From contig JAHKKQ010000203.1 in assembly GCA_020027805.1 (NCBI GenBank), positions 1-6,581 of the forward strand: a DNA stretch of 6,581 bases. The letters are read 5' to 3'. The stretch is from Candidatus Dadabacteria bacterium. Lineage in GTDB: Bacteria > Desulfobacterota_D > UBA1144 > Nemesobacterales > UBA2774. Below are positions 1 through 4,630 of this stretch, piece by piece. Both the position numbers and the translations under genes were made by a program. Each line of letters begins with the position of its first letter. Position 1 is the first letter of the stretch. Under the pieces are notes generated by a model. That model was not told the DNA's origin. It did no database searches and worked only from the letters and a program-made list of their open reading frames with translations.

Positions 1-1
1 T

Positions 2-82
2 GCCGGAATGATAGCCAATGAGATATTACAGGAATCCGGGTATGGGGTTAAAGCGTCCTTCACACCCGTGCCGACCGTTTAG
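2..82 (+). CDS. C-terminal end of an unrecognised gene (partial, 5' end outside window)
   Basis: An open frame runs from the left edge to a TAG stop at 80-82 and gives 26 residues beginning AGMIANEILQESGYG and ending FTPVPTV. The composition (an amphipathic helix followed by a short strand-like tail) resembles a real protein C-terminus, but I do not recognise the family. The stop overlaps the stop of a minus-strand cysteine-rich frame (79-81). No terminator hairpin follows directly. The remainder of the gene lies outside the window, so function cannot be assigned. The frame could also be chance, because 27 open codons is a short run. Confidence 0.35.
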   Translation, partial: AGMIANEILQESGYGVKASFTPVPTV

Positions 83-222
83 AAACGCCTGTAGCGCTTC
101 GGGCAGGTGCATTTAAGAGGACTTCCGCAATCCGGTTTACCATCTTCGCATGGAACGGGCAGCGATTTCGGACAATCAGGCTTTCGGGAGGCGATTCCAC
201 AAAGTTGACAGAAAAATATACG
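79..222 (-). other. Possible small cysteine-rich reading frame or remnant
   Basis: Reading the minus strand toward a TAA at 81-79 gives a frame with seven cysteines in its last 43 residues, spaced CxxC-x8-C-x7-C-x6-C-x5-C-x-C, with two similar KPDC units and a basic end (CPKRYRRF). Such spacing is typical of small metal-binding or disulfide-rich proteins. However, no ATG, GTG or TTG start occurs upstream in this frame before it runs into the usp gene; only CTG or ATT-like codons are available. No ribosome-binding site stands out. It may be the surviving 3' part of a decayed gene, or chance. The given right boundary is arbitrary, chosen at an in-frame CTG. Confidence 0.2.
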
Positions 223-231
223 CAGTAAGAT
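205..231 (+). promoter_or_regulatory. Possible promoter of the usp gene
   Basis: A perfect TTGACA at 205-210 is followed 15 bp later by TAAGAT (226-231), a 4-of-6 match to a -10 box. Better -10-like hexamers (TATTAT at 234-239) are too far away for the same -35. The -35 box is strong and the -10 weak, so the exact start of transcription is uncertain. The leader to the ATG at 290 would be about 50 nt. Confidence 0.35.
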
Positions 232-289
232 AGTATTATAGATAAGATGATATGAGCTCAGCGGGGTAAATCGAGGAGATGCGACAATT

Positions 290-721
290 ATGAGAGAGAT
301 AAAAAAGATAATATGGGCCAGCGACGGCTCAAAGGAATCATTGGAGGCGCTTAACTACGCAATATATCTCGCCCGGAGGTTCTGGGCCGAAATAACGGGC
401 ATGTACGTGATCGAAATGCATCCGAGGCTCCTATACGACTACGCGAGGGACCCCGACAGCGATCTCTACGGATGGGTGGGGCAAGCGGCCGCCAACCACG
501 AGGCGAGACTCGTTTCGGAGGCGGAGAACGCGGGCGTTGAGGGTCTGCCCTTCCGTACTGCCGTCTTAATCGGGGACCCGTGTGTGGAAATCGTCAAACT
601 CGCGCGCCGCAAAAAGGCCGACCTCATAGTATTGGGGATACGGGGACTGGGCCTTATAGACAGGATGCTGGTCGGGAGCACGGCCTTAAAAGTTTTTAGA
701 CAGTCGAATCGGTCGGAATAA
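290..721 (+). CDS. Universal stress protein, UspA family (complete first domain; likely front half of a broken tandem Usp)
   Basis: This 143-residue cytoplasmic protein carries a Usp alpha/beta nucleotide-binding fold. The first strand (IKKIIWASDGS, residues 4-14) holds the conserved Asp12. Helix 1 (ESLEALNYAIYLARRF) and the second strand (ITGMYVIE) follow, then a helical linker and the strand ADLIVLGIRG. The ATP-binding signature G-x2-G-x9-G-S is intact (G116, G119, G129, S130), so it belongs to the ATP-binding class. Proteins of this family bind ATP and act in stress tolerance, often as dimers. The ATG at 290 has GAGGAG at 273-278, 11 nt away, which is a rather long spacing. The usual last strand (PVLVV after the final helix) is missing: after KVFRQSN the frame ends at TAA (719-721). 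A second Usp-like segment continues in another frame, suggesting this was once part of a two-domain Usp. Confidence 0.85.
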   Translation: MREIKKIIWASDGSKESLEALNYAIYLARRFWAEITGMYVIEMHPRLLYDYARDPDSDLYGWVGQAAANHEARLVSEAENAGVEGLPFRTAVLIGDPCVEIVKLARRKKADLIVLGIRGLGLIDRMLVGSTALKVFRQSNRSE

Positions 722-726
722 ACGAA

Positions 727-1020
727 TTGGGCGAGGACGCGCTGAAGTTTTTTTCCACAGAGCTCGCGGCGCGGGTCGAGGAGCCGAGACAAAGGCTTAA
801 GACAGACACCATAGAGACCGGCATACCGGGGATCACGACAGATTTGATCGAGGGAATAAACCCCGCGATCGGCATTGCCGAGTACGCGGACAAAAAGGAA
901 ATGGATTTAATAGTGATTAACACCCATGCGAGAAAGGGGATTAAAAAGTTTATCATGGGGAGTGTTACGGAGAAGATCGTTCAGGAGTCCGCCTGTCCGG
1001 TATTGGTCATCAAACCGTAG
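727..1020 (+). CDS. Incomplete second Usp domain, probably a remnant of a tandem Usp gene
   Basis: The frame is open from 700 and reads INELGEDALKFFSTELAARV, which matches helix 1 of a Usp domain. It then jumps to the second half of the domain: ...NPAIGIAEYADKKEMDLIVINTHARKG...IMGSVTEKIVQESACPVLVIKP, ending at TAG 1018-1020. The first strand (normally ILVPTDFSE) and the strand and linker after helix 1 are absent, so roughly 30-40 residues are missing compared with a normal 140-residue domain. The ATP motif is also eroded: the first two glycines of G-x2-G-x9-G-S are Asn65 and Ala68 (numbered from TTG 727). The only plausible start is TTG at 727, without a clear ribosome-binding site, 6 bp after the preceding stop. 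I infer a decayed C-terminal half of a tandem Usp, not an independent functional protein; expression is uncertain. Confidence 0.55.
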   Translation: MGEDALKFFSTELAARVEEPRQRLKTDTIETGIPGITTDLIEGINPAIGIAEYADKKEMDLIVINTHARKGIKKFIMGSVTEKIVQESACPVLVIKP

Positions 1021-1029
1021 CTCACGGTT
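1013..1029 (+). other. Small hairpin at the Usp stop codon
   Basis: AACCGT (1013-1018) and ACGGTT (1024-1029) form a perfect 6-bp stem with a 5-nt loop that includes the TAG stop. No T-run follows, so it is at best a weak or factor-assisted terminator. The rest of 1021-1169 contains nothing else I can identify. Confidence 0.2.
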
Positions 1030-1169
1030 ATGAGTAGTGCTTCCGCTTGATATAGGTACGGTTCCGGCGTCAATCGGGATTCCGCCACCGCTCGGGGGCC
1101 GGATACGTGGTGCAAAGTCTACTCCGCGCATGCAAACAGGATATTATTTGCAAGTTCGGCGGGGGGTTC

Positions 1170-1197
1170 TTTACAAAGACGGATAAGCCGTTATAAT
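1170..1197 (+). promoter_or_regulatory. Strong sigma70-type promoter, near-leaderless start for the 50-residue membrane protein
   Basis: TTTACA (1170-1175) and a perfect TATAAT (1192-1197) are separated by 16 bp. Transcription would be expected about 7 nt after the -10 box, near 1204, while the ATG is at 1207. The leader would be only a few bases, with no room for a Shine-Dalgarno sequence. Confidence 0.6.
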
Positions 1198-1206
1198 TTT
1201 GCGGTC

Positions 1207-1359
1207 ATGAGCGAACAAGAGAAAAAAGACGGACGGAAGAAGCTTTTCGAGCTGAGCGAGCGCGAGAAATCGGGCGCACTCTACATCATGGGCGTGGTAA
1301 TACTCATATTCTCGATAGTATTCCTCGCGTCCCTCACCCACCTGGTGCTCCACCCCTGA
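1207..1359 (+). CDS. Small single-span membrane protein, 50 aa, unrecognised
   Basis: ATG at 1207 begins a 50-residue protein. It has a charged N-terminus (MSEQEKKDGRKK, then ELSEREK) followed by one hydrophobic segment, about residues 24-46 (ALYIMGVVILIFSIVFLAS and onward), ending HLVLHP. The lysine- and arginine-rich N-terminus predicts an N-inside, C-outside orientation in the inner membrane. I do not recognise a family; similar tiny one-helix proteins often attach to larger membrane complexes, but nothing nearby names a partner. The near-consensus promoter directly upstream (TATAAT ending at 1197) supports a real gene and implies leaderless translation. It converges on the minus-strand gene at 1364 with only 4 bp between stops and no terminator between them. 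Confidence 0.6.
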   Translation: MSEQEKKDGRKKLFELSEREKSGALYIMGVVILIFSIVFLASLTHLVLHP

Positions 1360-1363
1360 GCGT

Positions 1364-1864
1364 TCAGGCGGCCGATACCCACTTTATTATAAGCGTTACG
1401 AGGCTGTGAAGTTCGAGCGGTCCCCCCGCGTTGTCCCTGTAAGTTATCGTATTATCTTCCTTCCTGAAATTAATTTTGATGAGCTGTACAGTAGGCGAGA
1501 GCTTGCCTTCGCCGTCCTTTTCGGTCCTCCTCTTCTTCCCGATCACCGTGAGCACGTCGGGGTCTTCGTCGAAGAGGATCACTATCCTCGAGGGAGAGAA
1601 TACGGAGAAGCCACCCCTCCTGCCCGGTATGGAGAGAAAGAGGTCGAGGAAATCGGGTGTGAGCCTCTGGAGCGACAGCCTCATGCCCGGCGAGACGTCG
1701 TTAAAGATAGTTATCGCCCGGCGGAAATGCACGTAAAGATCCTCTATCGCAGCGAGGAACTCCTTATCCGTGTCCGTTAGCGCAGGAGCCCCGGCGAGCG
1801 AAGTCTTACCCGCCTGCAGGCTCCGGGCAATCTCCCTTATATCATTGTCGAACTCTTCAGCCAT
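1364..1864 (-). CDS. Conserved-looking hypothetical soluble protein, 166 aa
   Basis: The protein starts MAEEFDNDIREIARSLQAG and ends LHSLVTLIIKWVSAA. I do not recognise the family. The first 70 residues look helical (EFLAAIEDLYVHFRRAITIF). The second half looks strand-rich (FSVFSPSRIVILFDEDPDVLTVIG, then TVQLIKINFRKEDNTITYRD) with a final hydrophobic helix. There is no signal peptide or clear membrane span, so it is probably cytoplasmic. The frame extends to TTG 1948, but that codon abuts the -10 box at 1949-1954 and would lie upstream of the transcript start. The ATG at 1864 has AAAGGGG six bases upstream (1871-1877), so I chose it; the leader would be about 77 nt. The gene is divergent from the RHH gene at 2083 and converges with the 50-residue membrane protein. 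Confidence 0.75.
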   Translation of the reverse strand: MAEEFDNDIREIARSLQAGKTSLAGAPALTDTDKEFLAAIEDLYVHFRRAITIFNDVSPGMRLSLQRLTPDFLDLFLSIPGRRGGFSVFSPSRIVILFDEDPDVLTVIGKKRRTEKDGEGKLSPTVQLIKINFRKEDNTITYRDNAGGPLELHSLVTLIIKWVSAA

Positions 1865-1948
1865 TGACAGCCCCTTTGAACTTTGAATTCCGCCTGTAAG
1901 CGCGCGTAAGCCTTTTCCCGGCCGGTGCTCGCCATTTACGGATGACAA

Positions 1949-1976
1949 ATTATAATTGCGATAACCCGGACGTAAA
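1949..1976 (-). promoter_or_regulatory. Sigma70-type promoter for the minus-strand hypothetical gene
   Basis: On the minus strand, TTTACG (1976-1971) and a perfect TATAAT (1954-1949) are separated by 16 bp. The architecture matches the promoter at 1170-1197, including T residues just after the -10 box. The predicted start near 1942 excludes the TTG at 1948 and supports the ATG at 1864. Confidence 0.55.
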
Positions 1977-1987
1977 GCGCTATGGAT

Positions 1988-2001
1988 ATTCGAACTCGAA
2001 T
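1988..2001. promoter_or_regulatory. 14-bp dyad, possible operator between divergent genes
   Basis: ATTCGA-AC-TCGAAT is a perfect inverted repeat. It lies 12 bp upstream of the -35 box of the minus-strand gene and 82 bp upstream of the divergent RHH gene. RHH proteins bind short inverted repeats as dimers and often regulate themselves, so this could be the operator. Position and symmetry are seen; the binding is a guess. Confidence 0.25.
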
Positions 2002-2082
2002 GATCGTCCGTCCGCCCCTGATTTTTTTATCTATTATCGGCCTGCCCCGTGTGCTAGGATATAAACAAGAGGAGCAGAGATT

Positions 2083-2289
2083 ATGGCAAACGAATCCACG
2101 AGAGTTTCATTTATGATCGACTCGGACAAACGCGATTCGCTCGATAAGATCGCCTGCGCATACGGCAAGAACCTGAGCACGATTATAAACGAAGCTATCA
2201 ACCAATACATAGACATCCACGGGCGGCACGCGAGCTTGGCACAGATAGAAGCGGACGCTGCCGAGAACGGGGACTTCGCGACGGACTGA
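2083..2289 (+). CDS. Ribbon-helix-helix protein, CopG/RelB/ParD-like antitoxin type, orphan
   Basis: This 68-residue protein begins with a strand able to form the DNA-binding ribbon (STRVSFMID, residues 5-13). Two helices follow, DKRDSLDKIACAYG and the STIINEAINQYIDIHG segment, which is the standard RHH arrangement. The tail, SLAQIEADAAENGDFATD, resembles the toxin-binding C-terminus of RelB/ParD-like antitoxins, in which DFATD is often followed by an acidic EEV segment; here the protein stops right after the Asp. Such proteins dimerise, bind DNA at inverted repeats, repress their own operon and neutralise a RelE/ParE toxin. No toxin ORF follows, so it may be a solitary regulator or a leftover antitoxin. 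ATG 2083 has GAGGAG at 2069-2074, with a good 8-nt spacing. Confidence 0.75.
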   Translation: MANESTRVSFMIDSDKRDSLDKIACAYGKNLSTIINEAINQYIDIHGRHASLAQIEADAAENGDFATD

Positions 2290-2403
2290 GGGCGTGTGGA
2301 TGTTGCGTGATATGGTTTCTGTCGCACCTGTGGAGCTGGGTGCATACTTTGACCGTACGCTCAGGGTGGGGCGGCGAGTCACAGCGGACACGCGGGAGTA
2401 TAA

Positions 2404-2438
2404 CCCGTTCATACTTCGACAAGCTCAGCACGAACGGG
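2404..2438. repeat. REP-like imperfect palindrome, CTTCGACAAGCTCAG type
   Basis: CCCGTTC (2404-2410) and GAACGGG (2432-2438) form a perfect 7-bp stem around a core reading ACTTCGACAAGCTCAGCAC. This resembles a repeat type scattered between genes in many bacterial genomes (core TTCGACARGCT with GAACGG ends). A related copy lies at 4358-4415. It sits 3' of the RHH gene, where a toxin gene might have been expected. No coding function is implied. Confidence 0.6.
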
Positions 2439-2488
2439 TTCGACTACGGCTGTTGGCAATGCAGAGAGGTTTCGGTAGAATCGTGAAA

Positions 2489-2503
2489 CACACAACGTGT
2501 GTG
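2489..2503. repeat. Short hairpin CACACA-ACG-TGTGTG
   Basis: A perfect 6-bp stem with a 3-nt loop lies just upstream of the possible lipoprotein -35 box (2507). No T-run follows, so it is not a typical terminator; it may be an operator-like dyad or chance. The remaining 2290-2571 sequence holds only the REP-like repeat, this dyad and the weak promoter. Confidence 0.25.
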
Positions 2504-2506
2504 CGA

Positions 2507-2534
2507 TTGAAATCGTGCGGAAATCTGGTACTGT
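2507..2534 (+). promoter_or_regulatory. Possible promoter of the propeller lipoprotein gene
   Basis: TTGAAA (2507-2512) is followed after 16 bp by TACTGT (2529-2534). The -35 box is good and the -10 box weak, but the spacing equals that of the other promoters in this window. The leader to the TTG start at 2572 would be about 30 nt and would contain the GGGAG ribosome-binding site. Confidence 0.3.
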
Positions 2535-2571
2535 AATGTCCTGCTCACATGTCCCCCGGGAGATATTCCAA

Positions 2572-3189
2572 TTGAAAATCAGACCGTATTACTTGAGGGC
2601 CGCGGGGGTTTTTCTGCTCGCAGCGGCGCTCGCGGGATGTGAGACCACGGGTTCGGACCTCGCGCTCAAAGGCAGGGTTATCGCCGGGGACGAGCCCGTA
2701 TCGGGTTCGAGCGTGACGCTCTACGCGGCGGGCACGATAACAGCCGAGACCCTGGGCGGCGATACGACCGACGGCGAAGGGAATTTCAGCATAAGGTTCA
2801 GACGCCCGGCCGAGAGCGGCATAATTTACGCGGTCGCCCGCGGGGGGACGCCCCGGGGGAATACGTCGCCAAACGACGCGATAACGTTCCTCACGGTGAT
2901 AGGGGAAGTGGACGGCAGGCCGGATACCGTTACGCTGAACGAGCTTACGACCGTCGCGTCCGTATGGACTAACGCCCAGTTCCTGAGAGGGAGCGCGGTC
3001 GTGGGGAACGGAACGGGCATATACAACGCCGCCTCGAACGTCGAGAACATAGTCGATATAGAGACGGGCAGGCCGGGCCCGGCGATAGGGAACGCGGCCA
3101 ACGGCTCCCCTGCCTCGATTCTCCCCCGTCCGCCTGGACTATCGCGCTCAAATACACGGGCGGGGGGCTCGACTCGCCGGGGTCGATAG
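2572..3189 (+). CDS. N-terminal part of a frameshifted NHL/Vgb-type propeller lipoprotein
   Basis: From TTG 2572 the product starts MKIRPYYLRAAG, then a hydrophobic stretch and the lipobox LAGC (Cys23, codon 2638-2640). This is a lipoprotein signal peptide, and Glu at +2 suggests outer-membrane sorting. GGGAG at 2558-2562 lies 9 nt before the TTG; ATG 2536 or GTG 2497 would add an extension in front of the signal peptide with no better site. Residues after Cys23 form a carboxypeptidase-regulatory-like beta domain (LKGRVIAGDEPVSGSSVTLYAAG... DGEGNFSIRF), then a conserved-looking linker (LNELTTVASVWTNAQFLRG, AASNVENIVDIETGRPGP). After about 3120 the frame drifts into Pro/Arg-rich nonsense and stops at 3187-3189, because the reading frame switches at the C5 run 3123-3127. 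As it stands the product is 205 residues, with no propeller. Confidence 0.75.
   Translation: MKIRPYYLRAAGVFLLAAALAGCETTGSDLALKGRVIAGDEPVSGSSVTLYAAGTITAETLGGDTTDGEGNFSIRFRRPAESGIIYAVARGGTPRGNTSPNDAITFLTVIGEVDGRPDTVTLNELTTVASVWTNAQFLRGSAVVGNGTGIYNAASNVENIVDIETGRPGPAIGNAANGSPASILPRPPGLSRSNTRAGGSTRRGR
3123..3127 (+). other. Frameshift site in a C5 run splitting the lipoprotein gene
   Basis: Before this run the protein-like reading is NAANGSPASIL in the first frame. After it the protein-like reading is PSAWTIALKYTGGGLDSPG in the frame one base back. Adding a single C (C6) joins them as SILPPSAWTIALKY and restores a continuous gene 2572-4298 of 575 residues. This may be a real one-base deletion, a sequencing or assembly error, or slippage on CCC. 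Confidence 0.7.
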
Positions 3190-3209
3190 CCATAGACGCG
3201 GACGGGAAC

Positions 3210-4298
3210 GTGTGGGTGACTAACGGACTTTTAACAGGCCCGGAAGACTGCCCGGACGGCGGCGCCGGGGTGACCAAGCTCACGCCCGACGGATTTCCGC
3301 TCTCCCCCCCGTACGGATTCACGGGAGGAGGCACGGAAGGCGCGGGCTCCGGCATTACCATAGACCAGACAGGGAACGTGTGGATAGGAAACAAAAGGGG
3401 CGGCAGCGTATCGCTCCTAACGCCGGAGGGCTCGCCGATTTCCCCGGAAGGGACCGGCTACAGGGCAAACGGCAACACGAGCAGGGTCGAGGGGACGATA
3501 GCCGATTACGACGGGAACATCTGGCTCGTCAACAACAAACGCTCCGACGAATGCCCCGGATGCGGGAATTCCCTCATCTTATTCCCGGGCGGCGATCCGG
3601 ATAACGCGGTGACGTTCGTTTACCCGGGCACTGATACGCTCGACGAGCCCTACGGAATAGCGCTCGACCTCGAAGGGGATATGTGGATTACCAACAGCGC
3701 GGGCAATACCGTGACCGTCATAGACCCGCTCGGGAACCCGGTGTTCCAGACCCAGCCGGGCTCGAGCGGTATAAGCACACCTAAAGGACTCGCGGTGGAC
3801 AGCATAGGGAACGTGTGGATAGCGAACCTCTCGGGAGCGGAAGGCTCAGGATCAGGCAGCGTCACGTTACTCGACCCCTTCGGCGAGAACGCGCCGGGAT
3901 CGCCCTACAGGGGCGGCGGTATTGAAGGGCCGTGGAGCATTGCCGTGGACGGCGACGATAACGTCTGGGCAGCGGACTTCACCGGGGGCGCCCTCGTGAA
4001 CCTTTGCGGGGTGAGGGCGGACAACTGCCCGCGGGGACTCACGACCGGCGACACGATATCCCCTGCCGGGGGGTACGACGGCGGCGGGGCGCTCCGTCAC
4101 ATCACTTCCATTGCGATAGACCAGGCGGGGAACGTGTGGGCGGCCAACAACGTGAACGACTTGGGCGCTTGCGGCAAAATGTCTGAGACTGGCTGCAGGC
4201 AGGCGTCTACCGAATGCGAGGGGGACGGGGTGGTGGTGTTCTTCGGGATCGCGGCCCCTGTCGATGCGCCCCTTATCGGCCCTCCGAGACAGCCGTAG
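3210..4298 (+). CDS. C-terminal beta-propeller part of the frameshifted lipoprotein (NHL/Vgb-like repeats)
   Basis: This frame continues the lipoprotein. It contains the repeated signature [ST]IAxDxxGNVWxxN. Counting one copy whose start lies just upstream of 3210, seven copies occur with their GNVW-like cores at 3207, 3375, 3516, 3678, 3810, 3960 and 4131, spaced 44-57 residues apart. Seven repeats are enough for one closed seven-bladed propeller of the NHL/Vgb (streptogramin-lyase-like) fold. No catalytic assignment is safe. The last blades carry many Cys (CGVRADNC, DLGACGKMSETGC, TEC), compatible with disulfides in an exported protein. The end, VVVFFGIAAPVDAPLIGPPRQP, looks like an intact native C-terminus. 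GTG 3210 falls inside the first blade motif and is not a believable natural start; this part would be made only if the frame at 3123-3127 is restored. Role: periplasmic or surface binding protein, inferred. Confidence 0.75.
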   Translation: MWVTNGLLTGPEDCPDGGAGVTKLTPDGFPLSPPYGFTGGGTEGAGSGITIDQTGNVWIGNKRGGSVSLLTPEGSPISPEGTGYRANGNTSRVEGTIADYDGNIWLVNNKRSDECPGCGNSLILFPGGDPDNAVTFVYPGTDTLDEPYGIALDLEGDMWITNSAGNTVTVIDPLGNPVFQTQPGSSGISTPKGLAVDSIGNVWIANLSGAEGSGSGSVTLLDPFGENAPGSPYRGGGIEGPWSIAVDGDDNVWAADFTGGALVNLCGVRADNCPRGLTTGDTISPAGGYDGGGALRHITSIAIDQAGNVWAANNVNDLGACGKMSETGCRQASTECEGDGVVVFFGIAAPVDAPLIGPPRQP

Positions 4299-4357
4299 AA
4301 GAAGGTTGAAGTATCGGCTGTATCTACCTATATTCCCTAGAGTTAATAACTCCACCG

Positions 4358-4415
4358 CACTTCGACAGGCTTCCGAGTTCTCTAAGGCTACGCCGGACTA
4401 GCAGGACGAACGGAT
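4358..4415. repeat. REP-like repeat, TTCGACAGGCT ... CGAACGG type
   Basis: The left end (CTTCGACAGGCT) and right end (CAGGACGAACGG) match the two halves of the repeat at 2404-2438, but here about 30 bp separate them, including GGCTACGC (4386-4393), which recurs at 4471-4478. It appears to be a longer or interrupted relative of the same intergenic repeat. Confidence 0.5.
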
Positions 4416-4450
4416 GAGATTGCCGCGTCGCTTCGCTCCTCGCAAAGACA
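4416..4450. repeat. REP-like repeat, GAGATTGCCGCGTCGCTTCGC type
   Basis: Read on the minus strand it begins TGTCTTTGCGAGGAGCGAAG and continues to CGGCAATCTC. This is close to a GTCATTGCGAGGAGCGAAGC repeat I recall as common in intergenic DNA of many bacteria. Its TGTCt end resembles the TGTCAT ends of the next element (4460-4541). It directly abuts the preceding repeat. Confidence 0.55.
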
Positions 4451-4459
4451 ATATAAGCC

Positions 4460-4541
4460 TGTCATCGCGAGGCTACGCATGTAGCCGTGGCGATCTCGCT
4501 TTTTCATGGGGTTGCCGCGCGGAGTTTATACCACAATGACA
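4460..4541. repeat. 82-bp palindromic mini-element with TGTCAT ends
   Basis: TGTCAT (4460-4465) and ATGACA (4536-4541) form 6-bp terminal inverted repeats. Inside is a cruciform: ATCGC (4464-4468) pairs with GCGAT (4490-4494), and GGCTAC (4471-4476) pairs with GTAGCC (4481-4486) around a GCAT loop. The right part contains GTTGCCGCG, like the neighbouring repeat. It has no ORF and would have to be mobilised in trans if mobile. Together with the two preceding repeats it fills most of the 4299-4630 gap. Confidence 0.55.
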
Positions 4542-4573
4542 AGAAATCATTGATTAAGAGAATATTAAGCTCC

Positions 4574-4601
4574 TTGACTGATTCGGGCGAATGTTTATCA
4601 T
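4574..4601 (+). promoter_or_regulatory. Sigma70-type promoter for hflX
   Basis: TTGACT (4574-4579) and TATCAT (4596-4601) are separated by 16 bp. Each differs from consensus by one base. Transcription would start near 4608, leaving a leader of about 23 nt that contains GGGAGG (4624-4629). Confidence 0.5.
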
Positions 4602-4630
4602 AAGAGTATCGGTAAATACGCTCGGGAGGC

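Noticed and set aside
685..721. Programmed -1 frameshift joining the two Usp halves (GTTTTTA at 693-699)
   Set aside because: The T5 run is not in an X-XXY-YYZ register for the upstream frame, the target frame has a TAG at 697-699, and the joined protein would still lack core strands.
1406..1780. 124-codon + strand ORF
   Set aside because: It is the antisense of the 1364-1864 gene, whose strand has a promoter, a ribosome-binding site and better protein-like composition.
1864..1948. 28-residue N-terminal extension (TTG 1948) of the minus-strand hypothetical protein
   Set aside because: The TTG touches the -10 box at 1949-1954 and would lie upstream of the predicted transcript start; ATG 1864 has a good ribosome-binding site.
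2294..2536. 80-codon + strand ORF downstream of the RHH gene, considered as a toxin partner
   Set aside because: It does not resemble RelE/ParE or any toxin, runs through the REP-like palindrome at 2404-2438, and has no ribosome-binding site.
3867..4355. 162-codon minus-strand ORF over the propeller gene
   Set aside because: It is antisense to the blade repeats, with His/Arg/Pro-rich composition typical of shadow frames in GC-rich genes.
4299..4620. CRISPR array or non-coding RNA gene in the repeat-rich gap
   Set aside because: The repeats differ from one another, are not evenly spaced and have no uniform spacers; they fit REP-like elements better.
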